Shown here: positions 1 through 7,790 of the stretch, piece by piece
How positions within the stretch are numbered: position 1 is the stretch's first letter
Layout: each line of letters starts with the position of its first letter
IMG/VR virus record: IMGVR_UViG_3300044535_001882
Location: 1 to 28,302 of that record
Direction: 5' to 3' (one strand)
DNA: 28,302 bases
DNA from: a virus
Notes under the pieces: generated by a model
What the model was told of the DNA's origin: nothing
The model's database searches: none
The model's input: the letters and a program-made list of their open reading frames with translations, nothing else
Position numbers and translations under genes: made by a program

Positions 1-743
1 TGTGCAGGTGTGTTGCCGACTTTGCCAATCAAGTCTTTGGTGTTGTTGCTGTAAGCAGATGTGTCATGATGTCCACCTTCGGCTGCACCAGTGTGTACTG
101 GACGGCTGGCCATGCCTGCTTGTCCGCTGTTGGCTGCATAGGTAGACTTCTTGTTTACGCCGCCTTCTTCACTGGTCACTGGCTTTGGGGCTGCTTTCAA
201 ACTCACAGCTTCCATCATGCCTGGTTCCATTTCGTCAGTGTCGTCCATTTCGATGGCATCACCACCTTCGTCAGGACCAAATCCATCGCCGTCGCCCATG
301 TCGTCACCACCCATGAGGTCTTCAAACTCGGCCATCAATTGGTCCAGTTTGTCTTCTAAATTCATGATGTCGTCTTTGGTTGCAGGCTCGTTGCTGCTGC
401 CTTCTTCGGCACCCATGCTAAATTCTGCTTCTTCGCCATCGTCCATGGACATGTCCATTTCTTCGTCGCCTTCGGCTTCCATGTTCATGTCAGATTCTTC
501 TTCCATTTCCACGTCGTCGATTAGGTCGTCGGCAGCGTCGCCGCCCATGCCTTCGTCTAGCTCTTCTTCAGCTTCGTCTAGCTCTTCGTCTTTGGCTTCT
601 TCGATATCTTCTTCGGCTTCTTCGGCCATGATATCTTCATAGATTTGACGGCTTTTCTCCACAACAATGTCGTGGAAAAGTTCGCGGGCTTTCGCCTCTT
701 CGTCATTGATTACATATTCAATCAATTGTTCAAAACGGTTCAT
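1..743 (-). CDS. Acidic prohead core/scaffold-type protein (gp68 position), partial
   Basis: The reading frame starts at ATG 743-741 and is still open at the left window edge, so about 247 codons are visible and the C-terminus is missing. The N-terminus (MNRFEQLIEYVINDEEAKAR) is followed by an extremely Glu/Asp/Met-rich stretch at roughly residues 38-180, with a short coiled-coil-like segment near residue 130 and then a Gly/Ser/Ala-rich tail. A good Shine-Dalgarno sequence (AGGAGT) precedes the start. In T4 the order is 20-67-68-21, and this is the second gene after the portal, so it sits in the gp68 prohead-core position. The N-terminus resembles prohead core proteins of aquatic T4-like phages as I remember them. 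Its role as an internal scaffold component of the prohead is inferred from position and acidity. Confidence 0.7.
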   Translation of the reverse strand, partial: MNRFEQLIEYVINDEEAKARELFHDIVVEKSRQIYEDIMAEEAEEDIEEAKDEELDEAEEELDEGMGGDAADDLIDDVEMEEESDMNMEAEGDEEMDMSMDDGEEAEFSMGAEEGSSNEPATKDDIMNLEDKLDQLMAEFEDLMGGDDMGDGDGFGPDEGGDAIEMDDTDEMEPGMMEAVSLKAAPKPVTSEEGGVNKKSTYAANSGQAGMASRPVHTGAAEGGHHDTSAYSNNTKDLIGKVGNTPA

Positions 744-774
744 ATGGGAAACTCCTATAGGTAAAGTGTGCTGT

Positions 775-782
775 TATTTACG
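775..782 (-). promoter_or_regulatory. Late promoter-like element before the acidic core protein
   Basis: The minus strand reads CGTAAATA, matching the last six bases of the T4 late consensus TATAAATA. It lies 31 bases upstream of the start at 743 and leaves room for a leader carrying the AGGAGT ribosome site. Confidence 0.45.
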
Positions 783-840
783 ATGTAGGAGAAAAACACC
801 AGGTTTAAGGTGTCGAAAAGGCCAATAAATTACGAGTTTA

Positions 841-1059
841 TTACATTGGCGGGGCAGGAGGAGGTGCGTACTGTTTCTTGACCAGTTTGAGTTTCTCCTT
901 GAACTCATACATTCTCACGTCATTCATCTTTCTCAACTTGTTGAGTTGACGCAGTGTGAGGCGGGTTTTTCGCAAATCACTTTCTTGCGGCTGACTGTTG
1001 TCTTGAGACAGGTCCTGATACGCACTGGGTTCTTTGTGAAAAAATTCGTTTAACAGCAT
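841..1059 (-). CDS. Small basic protein in the gp67 position downstream of the portal
   Basis: This encodes 72 residues, starting MLLNEFFHKEP, with a Lys/Arg-rich middle (RKTRLTLRQLNKLRKMNDV, residues about 30-48) that should form an amphipathic helix, and a Pro-rich end (APPPAPPM). Small proteins with this MLLNEFF start and the LRQLNKLRK core occur next to the portal in other aquatic T4-like phages, as I recall. T4 gp67 itself is acidic, so this is a positional rather than a proven sequence equivalent. It may act in prohead assembly. Its ATG lies only 5 bases after a perfect TATAAATA, with no Shine-Dalgarno sequence in between. Confidence 0.65.
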   Translation of the reverse strand: MLLNEFFHKEPSAYQDLSQDNSQPQESDLRKTRLTLRQLNKLRKMNDVRMYEFKEKLKLVKKQYAPPPAPPM

Positions 1060-1064
1060 GTTGT

Positions 1065-1072
1065 TATTTATA
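1065..1072 (-). promoter_or_regulatory. Perfect T4-type late promoter TATAAATA
   Basis: The minus strand reads TATAAATA exactly. The portal stop codon (TAA, 1070-1068) lies inside the element. The next ATG begins 5 bases downstream, so a transcript started here would have almost no leader. Confidence 0.55.
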
Positions 1073-2861
1073 CACCAGGTGCGGCTGCACCACCAGCGGG
1101 CATTACACCGCCAGGAGCAGCAGGGCCTGCGCCAGGAGTCACAGGAGGTGCCCCGCCCACTTGCGCGGTCATTCCTGCCATGTCTTCACCAGTTTGAATG
1201 TCACCTTCTAGTCCACCTGGAGTGATACCCACACTGCGCAGGTCTTGTCCTGCATTGGTAGCCATTTCAGGATCGTCGCGTTCTTCACGCCACAACTCTT
1301 CGTTTTCTTGAATTTCTTCTTCAGTCAGTCCCAAGAAACGTTGCAACAAGAAACGCTTGCTCATGTAAGGCAATGCTTCCAGCTGTGTAAATGCGCCAAT
1401 ACGTGTGGTATCCAGCTCGCTTTGGCGATAGCTGGCAAAGTTTTGAGGTGCATTAAACTTCAAAGAGAACAGGCTTGAGTCTATGTTAAACCCACGCCAT
1501 TTCATAAACATCTTGAATTCGTCGTCAAGTTTTTGCACAATTAGAGACTGCAGTCGTTCGCAATACTGATTAAATCTGTACTCTTGTATCAAGGCTGTGC
1601 CCACTTTGCCGTCACTCATGGCACGGTCTGAATCGTCAGGACCTGTGGGCAAATAGCTTGACGGCACACGCAGACCACGAGCCATTTTGTTGTTGAAATA
1701 TTTCAAGTCATCAATTTCGCCCAGATTCTGTCCGCCAGGTAGTGTTTCTACTGAGCTGCCACGTCCGTCTTGACCTTGGGGGAAGAAATAGTCTTCGTTG
1801 ATTGAAAGTGGATTGTACGAAGCATCCATCATGTTGTTGCCCCCACCGGTCATGGTGGGAATTCTGCGTTGATGCATTTCGTTTTTCACACGTTCCACAA
1901 AGGCCATGGCCAAGTGGCTGGGCATGTTGCCCACGTCAATCTTGAAGATTCTGCGCTCTGGAGCACGGCTCACACGATAGATTAGGATAGCGTCTTCCAG
2001 CAGTTCTTTTTGTTTGAACACTTTGTAGATCTGCTCTAGTATGCTACGTCCAAATGGCCAGAACACATCCAGGCCTTCGTTCAGGCTGATATGAACCACG
2101 TGCTTGGCATCCAGACAAACTTCGTTCATGGCAGTCATAAATCTTGAATTACCCACACCGCCACCTGTGCCGCCGTTGGGCATGGTGTAGTTGGCATTGC
2201 CTGATATGGTGCCGGTCACAGGGTTGGTCATGTAGTCTGTGGTGGTCTTGGCTGCCACAGTCATGTTTTGAAAGTTGGGATTGATGTCACGGATCACATA
2301 CTGCTCGGGACGCTTGCCTTCGCTTTCGTTCACAATCACACGGGCCAATTTGCTCATGTCCACCCACATCATTTCAAATGTTTCTGGGTCACGCACAAAC
2401 ACTTGATCGCCATACTTGATGGTGTTGCGGAACAGTTTGAAGATGCGTTGATCCAGCTTGTTCAGCTTGATCCACTGTTGCAGTTGTTTCTTGATGATTG
2501 AAACTTCGTTGTCTGTGGGCTTGTCACGATAATCAACTTCGAACGGTGTGCCGTTTTGTTCATTCATCTGCGTGCTGAACTCAGCAATGATGTCCAAGCA
2601 AGCATTGATCTCACTATCCATGTCCATGTTCTCGTACTGATTGTAGCGTTCAATACGGTTGGGGTGGCCTGAATAAACTTCAGGCAGTCTTGACGCATAA
2701 TTGCGGAACACAAAGTCTGCAGGCATGCCTGTGTCGTTGCCGTCATTTTTGGCATATCCAGGTAGGCCAAATTGGTTCCTGCCCGAAATTGGGCTCATCA
2801 CACCTGAAGTGTCTGCCACTTTGAAATACTTTCGCCAGCCGGGTTGTTTGGGTTCTGCCAT
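1068..2861 (-). CDS. 20: Portal vertex protein (T4 gp20 family)
   Basis: This 597-residue protein matches the T4 gp20 portal family, whose dodecamer forms the unique capsid vertex for DNA entry, packaging motor docking and neck attachment. Recognisable family stretches include YASRLPEVYSGHPNRIERY near residue 55, the MDMDSEINACLDIIAEF helix near residue 80, and the region around IYRVSRAPERRIFKIDVGN near residue 295. The last ~60 residues are Gly/Ala/Pro-rich, which looks like a flexible end. The start follows an AATAAATA late element by 7 bases with no clear Shine-Dalgarno sequence. It lies downstream of the tape measure gene and upstream of the gp67- and gp68-position genes. Confidence 0.95.
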   Translation of the reverse strand: MAEPKQPGWRKYFKVADTSGVMSPISGRNQFGLPGYAKNDGNDTGMPADFVFRNYASRLPEVYSGHPNRIERYNQYENMDMDSEINACLDIIAEFSTQMNEQNGTPFEVDYRDKPTDNEVSIIKKQLQQWIKLNKLDQRIFKLFRNTIKYGDQVFVRDPETFEMMWVDMSKLARVIVNESEGKRPEQYVIRDINPNFQNMTVAAKTTTDYMTNPVTGTISGNANYTMPNGGTGGGVGNSRFMTAMNEVCLDAKHVVHISLNEGLDVFWPFGRSILEQIYKVFKQKELLEDAILIYRVSRAPERRIFKIDVGNMPSHLAMAFVERVKNEMHQRRIPTMTGGGNNMMDASYNPLSINEDYFFPQGQDGRGSSVETLPGGQNLGEIDDLKYFNNKMARGLRVPSSYLPTGPDDSDRAMSDGKVGTALIQEYRFNQYCERLQSLIVQKLDDEFKMFMKWRGFNIDSSLFSLKFNAPQNFASYRQSELDTTRIGAFTQLEALPYMSKRFLLQRFLGLTEEEIQENEELWREERDDPEMATNAGQDLRSVGITPGGLEGDIQTGEDMAGMTAQVGGAPPVTPGAGPAAPGGVMPAGGAAAPGV

Positions 2862-2868
2862 AGTGTAT

Positions 2869-2876
2869 TATTTATT
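2869..2876 (-). promoter_or_regulatory. Late promoter-like element AATAAATA before the portal
   Basis: The minus strand reads AATAAATA, one mismatch from the T4 late consensus, 7 bases before the portal ATG. It sits in the 16-base gap between the tape measure stop and the portal start. Confidence 0.5.
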
Positions 2877-2877
2877 G

Positions 2878-5757
2878 TTAGTTGCTGGCCACTGCTGCCA
2901 TTCGCTCACTAGCAGTAGCAGTGCTGGCTGTGCCACGGCTGATTGCAGCCAGGTGTTCAACCATTTGTGCTTGCAGCTCAGGATCTTTTTGTTGCTGCAT
3001 TTGTGTGACAATCTGCAACATGGCATCTTTGAATTCTTTGGCAGTCTGTGTCAATGCTGTGTTGACATCAACTTTGTTCATTTCCATGACTTCTTTGACT
3101 CGCTCGCCCAGTATGTTACCCGCGTCATCACCTATCATGCGACTGCCAATGTTGGCCATACCAACATCATAGTTCTGCAACATGCCTGACTTGATAATAT
3201 CTTTCCAGGTGTTGGGATTGGTGATGATTTCATTCTGTGCATCATACGCCCCCAGTTTGGCTGCTATGTCTTTGAGTGCAGCCATGTCTGTGGTGAGTGG
3301 ACCCATTTGCGGACCAGTAAACTCATTGCCTGTGCCAAACATGTTGGCACCAAATGTGGCATCTTTCAAACTGATGCTGACATTTTGTTTGCGAGCAGCT
3401 TCTTGATTTTTAAACGCCCTCTCCATGGAGTCCAGCACAGAGTCTATGTCGGTGGTTTTCTTGGCATTGTCGTTGCCCAAGTTGATACTCACAGGTATGC
3501 TGCCGCCTTTGAGTGGCACATGTGCTTCAGGTCCTTTTTCGCCCACAATGGCCAGTTCAGGCTGTGTGCTTATACCGCCATCACCAAATTTAGGTATTTC
3601 AACGTGAAAGTGCCCACCTGTGGCCTTGGCACTGGGAGAATTGTATTCGTCATATGCTTTTGATGCGCCTAGGCTCTTGAGCAAGTCTACAATGTGCTCT
3701 CCTTCTTCTTTGGAGGGTTTTTTTCCTAACACAAAGTCCGCGGCCAGCCCTTGAGTGTGCAAACTGCGCGGAGACTTTTCATTATGAAACTGATCATTGA
3801 ATCCTGAAAAATAATTGAATCCAGGCACACTCTTTTGAATTTTTTTGGCTAGTTCAATCAAAGCAGGACTTACTTCTTGGCCCGGTGCTTGAACATCACC
3901 ATGGCCTCTAATCTGCAATCCTTCACGTGCTAAATCTTGTGCTGTCATGCCACCACTGGGTGCGCCTGCAGGTGCTGAGGTTGTGCCAGCACTGGGCATG
4001 CCGGCTGCGGCTGCCGACTGCTTTGTTGTCCCGTACTTTTCATTCATTTTTGCACGAGTTCGGTCAGCTTCCATTTGTGCCATTGCCAATTCTCGATCAG
4101 CTGCATCTTGTTCTTTTGAGCTGCCAATGCGAAATCTTTTTGGATCAAACATGCCCACGCCTGCAAACGCTTTTTCATATGCTACTTTTGCAGCTTCTAC
4201 CCGTTGTTGCGCTTCTTTTTCTTCTGAGGTTTTGTCTCTATCGTTGGCTCCTGTGAAATATTTTACAACACTAGAGTTTGTTATATCGTCTACCAACTTT
4301 AATATTGTATCAACCAGTTTGTTCAATGCACTCACTGTGTTGTCAGTTGCATTGGCCATTTTAATAGCTGCATAAGTGGCCGGCAACATACCCTTGGACA
4401 CAAAGTCCTGGGCACTTTGCATGGCCTTGAGTTGTTCCAATCGCAGATCAGTTTGTGCCTGTTGCAGTTTGTCTGCTGCCTTGCCACCGTCTACGCCTTG
4501 TTTTGCGCTGTCTTCTTTGATTTTTTTAAGTTCAGCAGCAAGATCCTTGTTAGCAAACAGTCCCATTTCAACAGCTTGGGCAAAATCAATACCAATCTCG
4601 TTGAACACTCCAGCTTGTGCCAGCATGTTCATGTCTTTGGCAAATGCACCTAATGAACGACCTGTTATCTGCGTGGCTTCCACTGCAGACATTTCCCCTT
4701 TGATCACAGCTTGAGAAACTCGCATGAGTTCGCCGTTGCTGCTGATCAGGCCTTTTTGTGCTGCTTCGGTGGTGATCATGCCAGTGCTGAGATCTCTAAA
4801 GGCCTGTCCTGCTTCTTTGCTGCGACTGGAAATCAAAAGATTAGCTTCTATCAGTCGTTCAGCTGCTGCCTCTCCTTGTGTGGCTCTGACTTCTTCTACC
4901 TTGGCACGAAAACGTTGTTCGCTGAGTGCAGCTTCTCTTTCTTTTTCGCGATCTTGACGACTTTGCCCTGTGAGCTTGGTCAGTGCATCCTGTTCAATCA
5001 AGTATTTTTTAGCACCTTCAGCCAGCTGCTGATTGGTCATGTTTTGTGCCTGTCCCAATCGTGTCTGCAGTCGTAAAAAACCCATGGTGCCAGCGTTGAG
5101 TTCTTCCTGAGTCAAACCTGCATTGTACAACTGTTCACGAAACGGTTCCATGGCCTTGCCGATGTCAGCAAAGGCCTTGCGTCCTGCAAACACCGAACCA
5201 CCAAACAGGGCCAGATCTCGACTGCTGTCGTTGATCATGCTCACATAGCCATCGAGATCCTGAACACCCAATCCCAGTTTTTGCAAGTCGCCGTAGATGC
5301 CCATGAGTCCATCGCTGGCTGCACCGCCACTCTTGCTGAGTTTCTGGAAACCAGTATTCAACGAATCGGCCATTTCTGCCGAGGCCTTGTACATCTTGGC
5401 TATGCCGCCCACTGCCAAGGTCATGCCTGCTACAAAAGCCTTGATAATAGGTCCGCCGGGAATCATCAGGGTCAATGCTGCACCTGCTGCCATAGCAGCG
5501 TCAGCCATGCTGTCTACACTGCTGTTGAATGCTGCTGCGCCTTTTTTACCTTCGTACATGGCACCAGCAGCTTCCATGCCTGCCTTGGCCAGCGAGGTCA
5601 CAGCTTGGCCGCCCAGCGCCAATTTCTTGTTATAATCCGCCTGAGCTTGTTCCAGTCTTTTTAGTTCGTCTGTGGTTTCTTTGGTCACATAGCCGTGTTC
5701 TTTCAAGTCTTTGTAGACTTGATCTATAATTGCATCCATTTCGTTTTTGTCAGCCAT
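2878..5757 (-). CDS. Tail tape measure protein with embedded M15-type peptidase domain
   Basis: This 959-residue protein is read from MADKNEMDAI; an upstream in-frame extension to 6045 would run through the divergent gp26 gene and is rejected. Residues 86-120 are a hydrophobic Ala/Gly-rich segment and much of the first 560 residues is helical, as in tape measures. Residues ~660-720 carry zinc peptidase M15-type signatures: S-x-H-x-x-G-x-A-x-D with H667 and D674, and an H-F-H pair at 716-718. Just after comes a GDGGISTQPELAIVGEKGPEA stretch with the GEKGPE motif common in tape measure C-termini. The expected role is to set tail length and, through the peptidase, to cut peptidoglycan cross-links during DNA entry. 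A TATAAATA late element lies 25 bases upstream. The peptidase call rests on motifs only. Confidence 0.85.
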   Translation of the reverse strand: MADKNEMDAIIDQVYKDLKEHGYVTKETTDELKRLEQAQADYNKKLALGGQAVTSLAKAGMEAAGAMYEGKKGAAAFNSSVDSMADAAMAAGAALTLMIPGGPIIKAFVAGMTLAVGGIAKMYKASAEMADSLNTGFQKLSKSGGAASDGLMGIYGDLQKLGLGVQDLDGYVSMINDSSRDLALFGGSVFAGRKAFADIGKAMEPFREQLYNAGLTQEELNAGTMGFLRLQTRLGQAQNMTNQQLAEGAKKYLIEQDALTKLTGQSRQDREKEREAALSEQRFRAKVEEVRATQGEAAAERLIEANLLISSRSKEAGQAFRDLSTGMITTEAAQKGLISSNGELMRVSQAVIKGEMSAVEATQITGRSLGAFAKDMNMLAQAGVFNEIGIDFAQAVEMGLFANKDLAAELKKIKEDSAKQGVDGGKAADKLQQAQTDLRLEQLKAMQSAQDFVSKGMLPATYAAIKMANATDNTVSALNKLVDTILKLVDDITNSSVVKYFTGANDRDKTSEEKEAQQRVEAAKVAYEKAFAGVGMFDPKRFRIGSSKEQDAADRELAMAQMEADRTRAKMNEKYGTTKQSAAAAGMPSAGTTSAPAGAPSGGMTAQDLAREGLQIRGHGDVQAPGQEVSPALIELAKKIQKSVPGFNYFSGFNDQFHNEKSPRSLHTQGLAADFVLGKKPSKEEGEHIVDLLKSLGASKAYDEYNSPSAKATGGHFHVEIPKFGDGGISTQPELAIVGEKGPEAHVPLKGGSIPVSINLGNDNAKKTTDIDSVLDSMERAFKNQEAARKQNVSISLKDATFGANMFGTGNEFTGPQMGPLTTDMAALKDIAAKLGAYDAQNEIITNPNTWKDIIKSGMLQNYDVGMANIGSRMIGDDAGNILGERVKEVMEMNKVDVNTALTQTAKEFKDAMLQIVTQMQQQKDPELQAQMVEHLAAISRGTASTATASERMAAVASN

Positions 5758-5768
5758 GTTTAGATACC

Positions 5769-5776
5769 TATAAGTA
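5769..5776 (+). promoter_or_regulatory. Late promoter-like element TATAAGTA for the gp26-like operon
   Basis: It has one mismatch from TATAAATA and lies 23 bases before the ATG at 5800. An AGGTGA ribosome site (5790-5795) follows within the predicted leader. Confidence 0.45.
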
Positions 5777-5782
5777 GAAGTA

Positions 5783-5790
5783 TATTTATA
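5783..5790 (-). promoter_or_regulatory. Perfect late promoter TATAAATA for the tape measure gene
   Basis: The minus strand reads TATAAATA exactly, 25 bases before the tape measure ATG. It overlaps the mirror-image plus-strand element through the inverted repeat. Confidence 0.6.
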
Positions 5791-5799
5791 GGTGAACTC

Positions 5800-6642
5800 A
5801 TGACCCAATCTGCCAATCCGCTGAAAGCATTTTTTAGACAACCTGCCATCTACTTGAAGCTGCCCAGTGACGGTGCTTACTGGCCCGAAGATGCCATTGA
5901 ATTTCCGGCCAACCGCGAACTGCCAGTTTATCCCATGACTGCTGTGGACGAAATCACTTATCGCACACCAGACGCACTGTTCAGCGGACAAAGTGTGGTC
6001 AACGTGATCGAGAGCTGTGTGCCTGCTGTGAAAAACGCCTGGCAAACTCCTTTTATTGATGTCAACAGCATACTAATTGGCATACGCATTGCCAGCTATG
6101 GACACAACATGGAAGTTAGCACTCAGTGTACCAATTGTGAAAACGAAGATGATTTTGAACTGGATCTACGCCAGGTTCTGGACCAAATGCAGTTGCCCGA
6201 CTATCAACAGCAGGTCAGCATTGGAGATCTTGAAATTGTGTTTCGTCCCATGACTTACCAAGAACAAAACGCCAGCAACATGCAGCAGTTTGAACAACAA
6301 CGCATGATCCGCATGATTCCTGGAGCTGACATTCCTGAAGAAGAAAAAATTCAACGCATGGCCGAAGTCATGCGCAGCATCACTGCACTCACAGTCAAGG
6401 CCATTACCATGAGTATTGCCATGATACGCACACCTGGTGCCATAGTGACCGACAGCGAGCATATTGAAGAATTTTTAAACAACTGTGATCGCACTGCATT
6501 TGCTGTGATACGTGATCATGCCATTTCATTGAGACAAAACAGTGAACTCAAACCAGTGCAGTTGAAATGCACTGCCTGTGAAACCGAATACGAACAACAG
6601 CTGACCCTGGACATGGCAAATTTTTTCGCACCCGCCTCCTGA
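5800..6642 (+). CDS. 26: T4 gp26-like baseplate/tail assembly protein, probable short form of a frameshifted chaperone
   Basis: This 280-residue protein belongs to the T4 gp26 baseplate family. The conserved core is at residues ~66-105 (VVNVIESCVPAVKNAW, then ILIGIRIASYGHNM). Two CxxC pairs, C110/C113 and C257/C260, look like the halves of a zinc ribbon. A clear AGGTGA ribosome site precedes the start. T4 gp26 is shorter (208 residues). The gene lies back to back with the tape measure, where lambda-type phages carry their tail assembly chaperone. Just before the stop, a slippery heptamer and a perfect downstream stem predict a -1 shift that would extend the protein into the next frame (see 6618-6694). 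The family call is secure; its role as tail assembly chaperone is inference. Confidence 0.9.
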   Translation: MTQSANPLKAFFRQPAIYLKLPSDGAYWPEDAIEFPANRELPVYPMTAVDEITYRTPDALFSGQSVVNVIESCVPAVKNAWQTPFIDVNSILIGIRIASYGHNMEVSTQCTNCENEDDFELDLRQVLDQMQLPDYQQQVSIGDLEIVFRPMTYQEQNASNMQQFEQQRMIRMIPGADIPEEEKIQRMAEVMRSITALTVKAITMSIAMIRTPGAIVTDSEHIEEFLNNCDRTAFAVIRDHAISLRQNSELKPVQLKCTACETEYEQQLTLDMANFFAPAS

Positions 6643-6694
6643 GTCTGGACAACGAGCAAATTTCCAAGTACATAGACAAATTGGATCAGGAGGC
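6618..6694 (+). promoter_or_regulatory. Programmed -1 ribosomal frameshift signal (slippery heptamer plus stem)
   Basis: A_AAT_TTT (6618-6624) is in the zero frame of the gp26-like gene and fits X_XXY_YYZ. Nine bases later GCCTCCTGA (6634-6642) pairs perfectly with TCAGGAGGC (6686-6694), with a 43-base loop. The zero-frame stop TGA (6640-6642) lies inside the 5' arm. Spacing and geometry are typical of -1 frameshift sites. Confidence 0.75.
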
Positions 6695-6857
6695 CGCACA
6701 AATCAAACAAGAAAGTTTCAAATTGGCCTGGTACATGCGAGGCGGCATCAGTTATCACGAAGTGCTGCATCTTAGCAATGCTGAACGCCAGGCCATTAGC
6801 GATTTGGCCAAAGAAAATATCGAAACCACAAAGAAAACCAATTTACCATGGTTCTAG
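6624..6857 (+). CDS. -1 frame extension of the gp26-like protein (gp51 position)
   Basis: Read after a -1 slip at 6624, this frame adds 77 residues to the first 275 of the gp26-like protein, giving a 352-residue fusion. The added piece is helical and ends with ...MRGGISYHEVLHLSNAER... and TTKKTNLPWF. Short proteins with this MRGG...TTKKT pattern follow gp26 in related phages, as I recall, and T4 places gene 51 directly after 26. The frame is open from 6582, and no ATG precedes the domain. The first ATG (6735) would give only 40 residues and lacks a ribosome site; a TTG at 6681 also lacks one. This supports synthesis by frameshift over independent initiation. The stop overlaps the next gene's start by 10 bases. 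Confidence 0.75.
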   Translation, partial: FRTRLLSLDNEQISKYIDKLDQEAAQIKQESFKLAWYMRGGISYHEVLHLSNAERQAISDLAKENIETTKKTNLPWF

Positions 6858-7354
6858 ACACCCAAACAGTCACCGCAGATATTCTGTCATGGAGCGAAAC
6901 TTTTGTAGAAGTTCCGCATCCAGCACTAGGCGGTTGGCCGCCTTGCCCGTTTGCACGACAAGCACGTCTTAATCAAACCATACAAGTGCTAACCGGTGCT
7001 GATCCGTACTTTGATCTAAGGAACCGAGCACGTTGGGGCATGGGACAATATGAAGTTATTGTGTATGCATACGATCCTGAGGACTGGCCTTATGCTCGTT
7101 TTCACTCAGCAATTGAATCAGCCAACCAGGAATTTTTGTTAGCACGTGACATCTTGGCCTTGGAAGATCATCCTGAGGATGTGGAAGATGTCAACGGTGT
7201 GATAATGAATCAAGGCAAATATGCCCTGGTGCTGGTACAAAGCCTCAGCAAACTAAACACAGCCGCCCGGCAAATGGGTTCAAAAGGTTTCTACCATACC
7301 TGGCCAGAAGAATACCTAACAGGGTTGTTTAATCATAGACAGGACCCAAGATGA
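6848..7354 (+). CDS. Conserved unknown protein with PHPxLGGWPPCPFA motif
   Basis: This 168-residue protein has no function I recognise. Near residues 23-36 it has a striking PHPALGGWPPCPFARQAR block, whose single conserved-looking Cys between prolines could bind a metal or act as a nucleophile. The middle is rich in aromatic and acidic residues (DPEDWPYARFHSAIE). I have an impression of similar His-Pro/Cys-Pro motifs in other phage and bacterial unknowns but cannot name a family. The ATG overlaps the end of the -1 extension and the stop overlaps the next start as ATGA, so it is cotranslated within the plus-strand unit. Confidence 0.75.
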   Translation: MVLDTQTVTADILSWSETFVEVPHPALGGWPPCPFARQARLNQTIQVLTGADPYFDLRNRARWGMGQYEVIVYAYDPEDWPYARFHSAIESANQEFLLARDILALEDHPEDVEDVNGVIMNQGKYALVLVQSLSKLNTAARQMGSKGFYHTWPEEYLTGLFNHRQDPR

Positions 7355-7788
7355 GCAGTTATCAGTTTGCCAGAATTGACCTCAGCAAAACCAACTACAG
7401 CATAGACATAGAATGGATGTACATGACCCGGCCAGACATTCCTGCACTCAACGCCATCTATCGTGATTACTGCGTGTACAAAAAGTTTTCAAGTGTGATG
7501 CCCATATTTGACAGCAGATACACTGACCCTATGACCGATGTTATTGGTTACTACGACCAGGCAAAATTAGTAGCGTTTTCACTTATCCGACGCTATGACG
7601 AACACAATGCCTTGTGCGATCAGTTTGCATGGACTTATCACAACCCCAAGCTACGCATGGGCATTGAAACAATGAAAGCCGAGTGTGCCATATACAAATC
7701 TCGAGGTTTCCGGTACCTGTATCTTGAACAAGCACACTCTTACAAATCTGAGATAGACGGATTCGAAATACTAGGACCACTGGAGTAA
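7351..7788 (+). CDS. GNAT-like acyltransferase-fold protein
   Basis: This 145-residue protein ends with a pattern seen in a GNAT-like group: the strand DVIGYYDQAKLVAFSLIRRY (residues ~61-80), the QFAWTYHNPKLRMGIETM block (~93-110), then ECAIYKSRGFRYLYLEQAHSYKS. This recalls GNAT proteins related to aminoacyl-tRNA-protein transferases, in which a long helix follows the acyl-CoA site. The classical pyrophosphate loop is not clear, so catalysis is uncertain. It overlaps the upstream gene by ATGA, has an AGGA ribosome site, and is followed after 2 bases by the amidinotransferase-like gene. The substrate is unknown. Confidence 0.65.
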   Translation: MSSYQFARIDLSKTNYSIDIEWMYMTRPDIPALNAIYRDYCVYKKFSSVMPIFDSRYTDPMTDVIGYYDQAKLVAFSLIRRYDEHNALCDQFAWTYHNPKLRMGIETMKAECAIYKSRGFRYLYLEQAHSYKSEIDGFEILGPLE

Positions 7789-7790
7789 AA

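Larger units (their letters stand above)
5766..5793. repeat. Inverted repeat ACCTATAA/TTATAGGT in the divergent gene gap
   Basis: A perfect 8-base inverted repeat (5766-5773 and 5786-5793) spans the 42-base gap between the tape measure and gp26-like starts. Each arm contributes the upstream half of a late promoter element pointing across the repeat, giving near-symmetric promoters for the two divergent genes. Confidence 0.6.

Noticed and set aside
151-642. Ser-rich plus-strand reading frame opposite the acidic core protein
   Set aside because: It is a mirror of Glu/Asp codons on the minus strand (GAA/GAC read back as TTC/GTC and shifted to TCT/TCG); it has no ribosome site or domain.
5758-6045. 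N-terminal extension of the tape measure gene to 6045
   Set aside because: It would overlap the well-supported gp26-like gene on the other strand and is Cys/His-rich without helical tape-measure character; MADKNEMDAI at 5757 is a natural start with a late promoter upstream.
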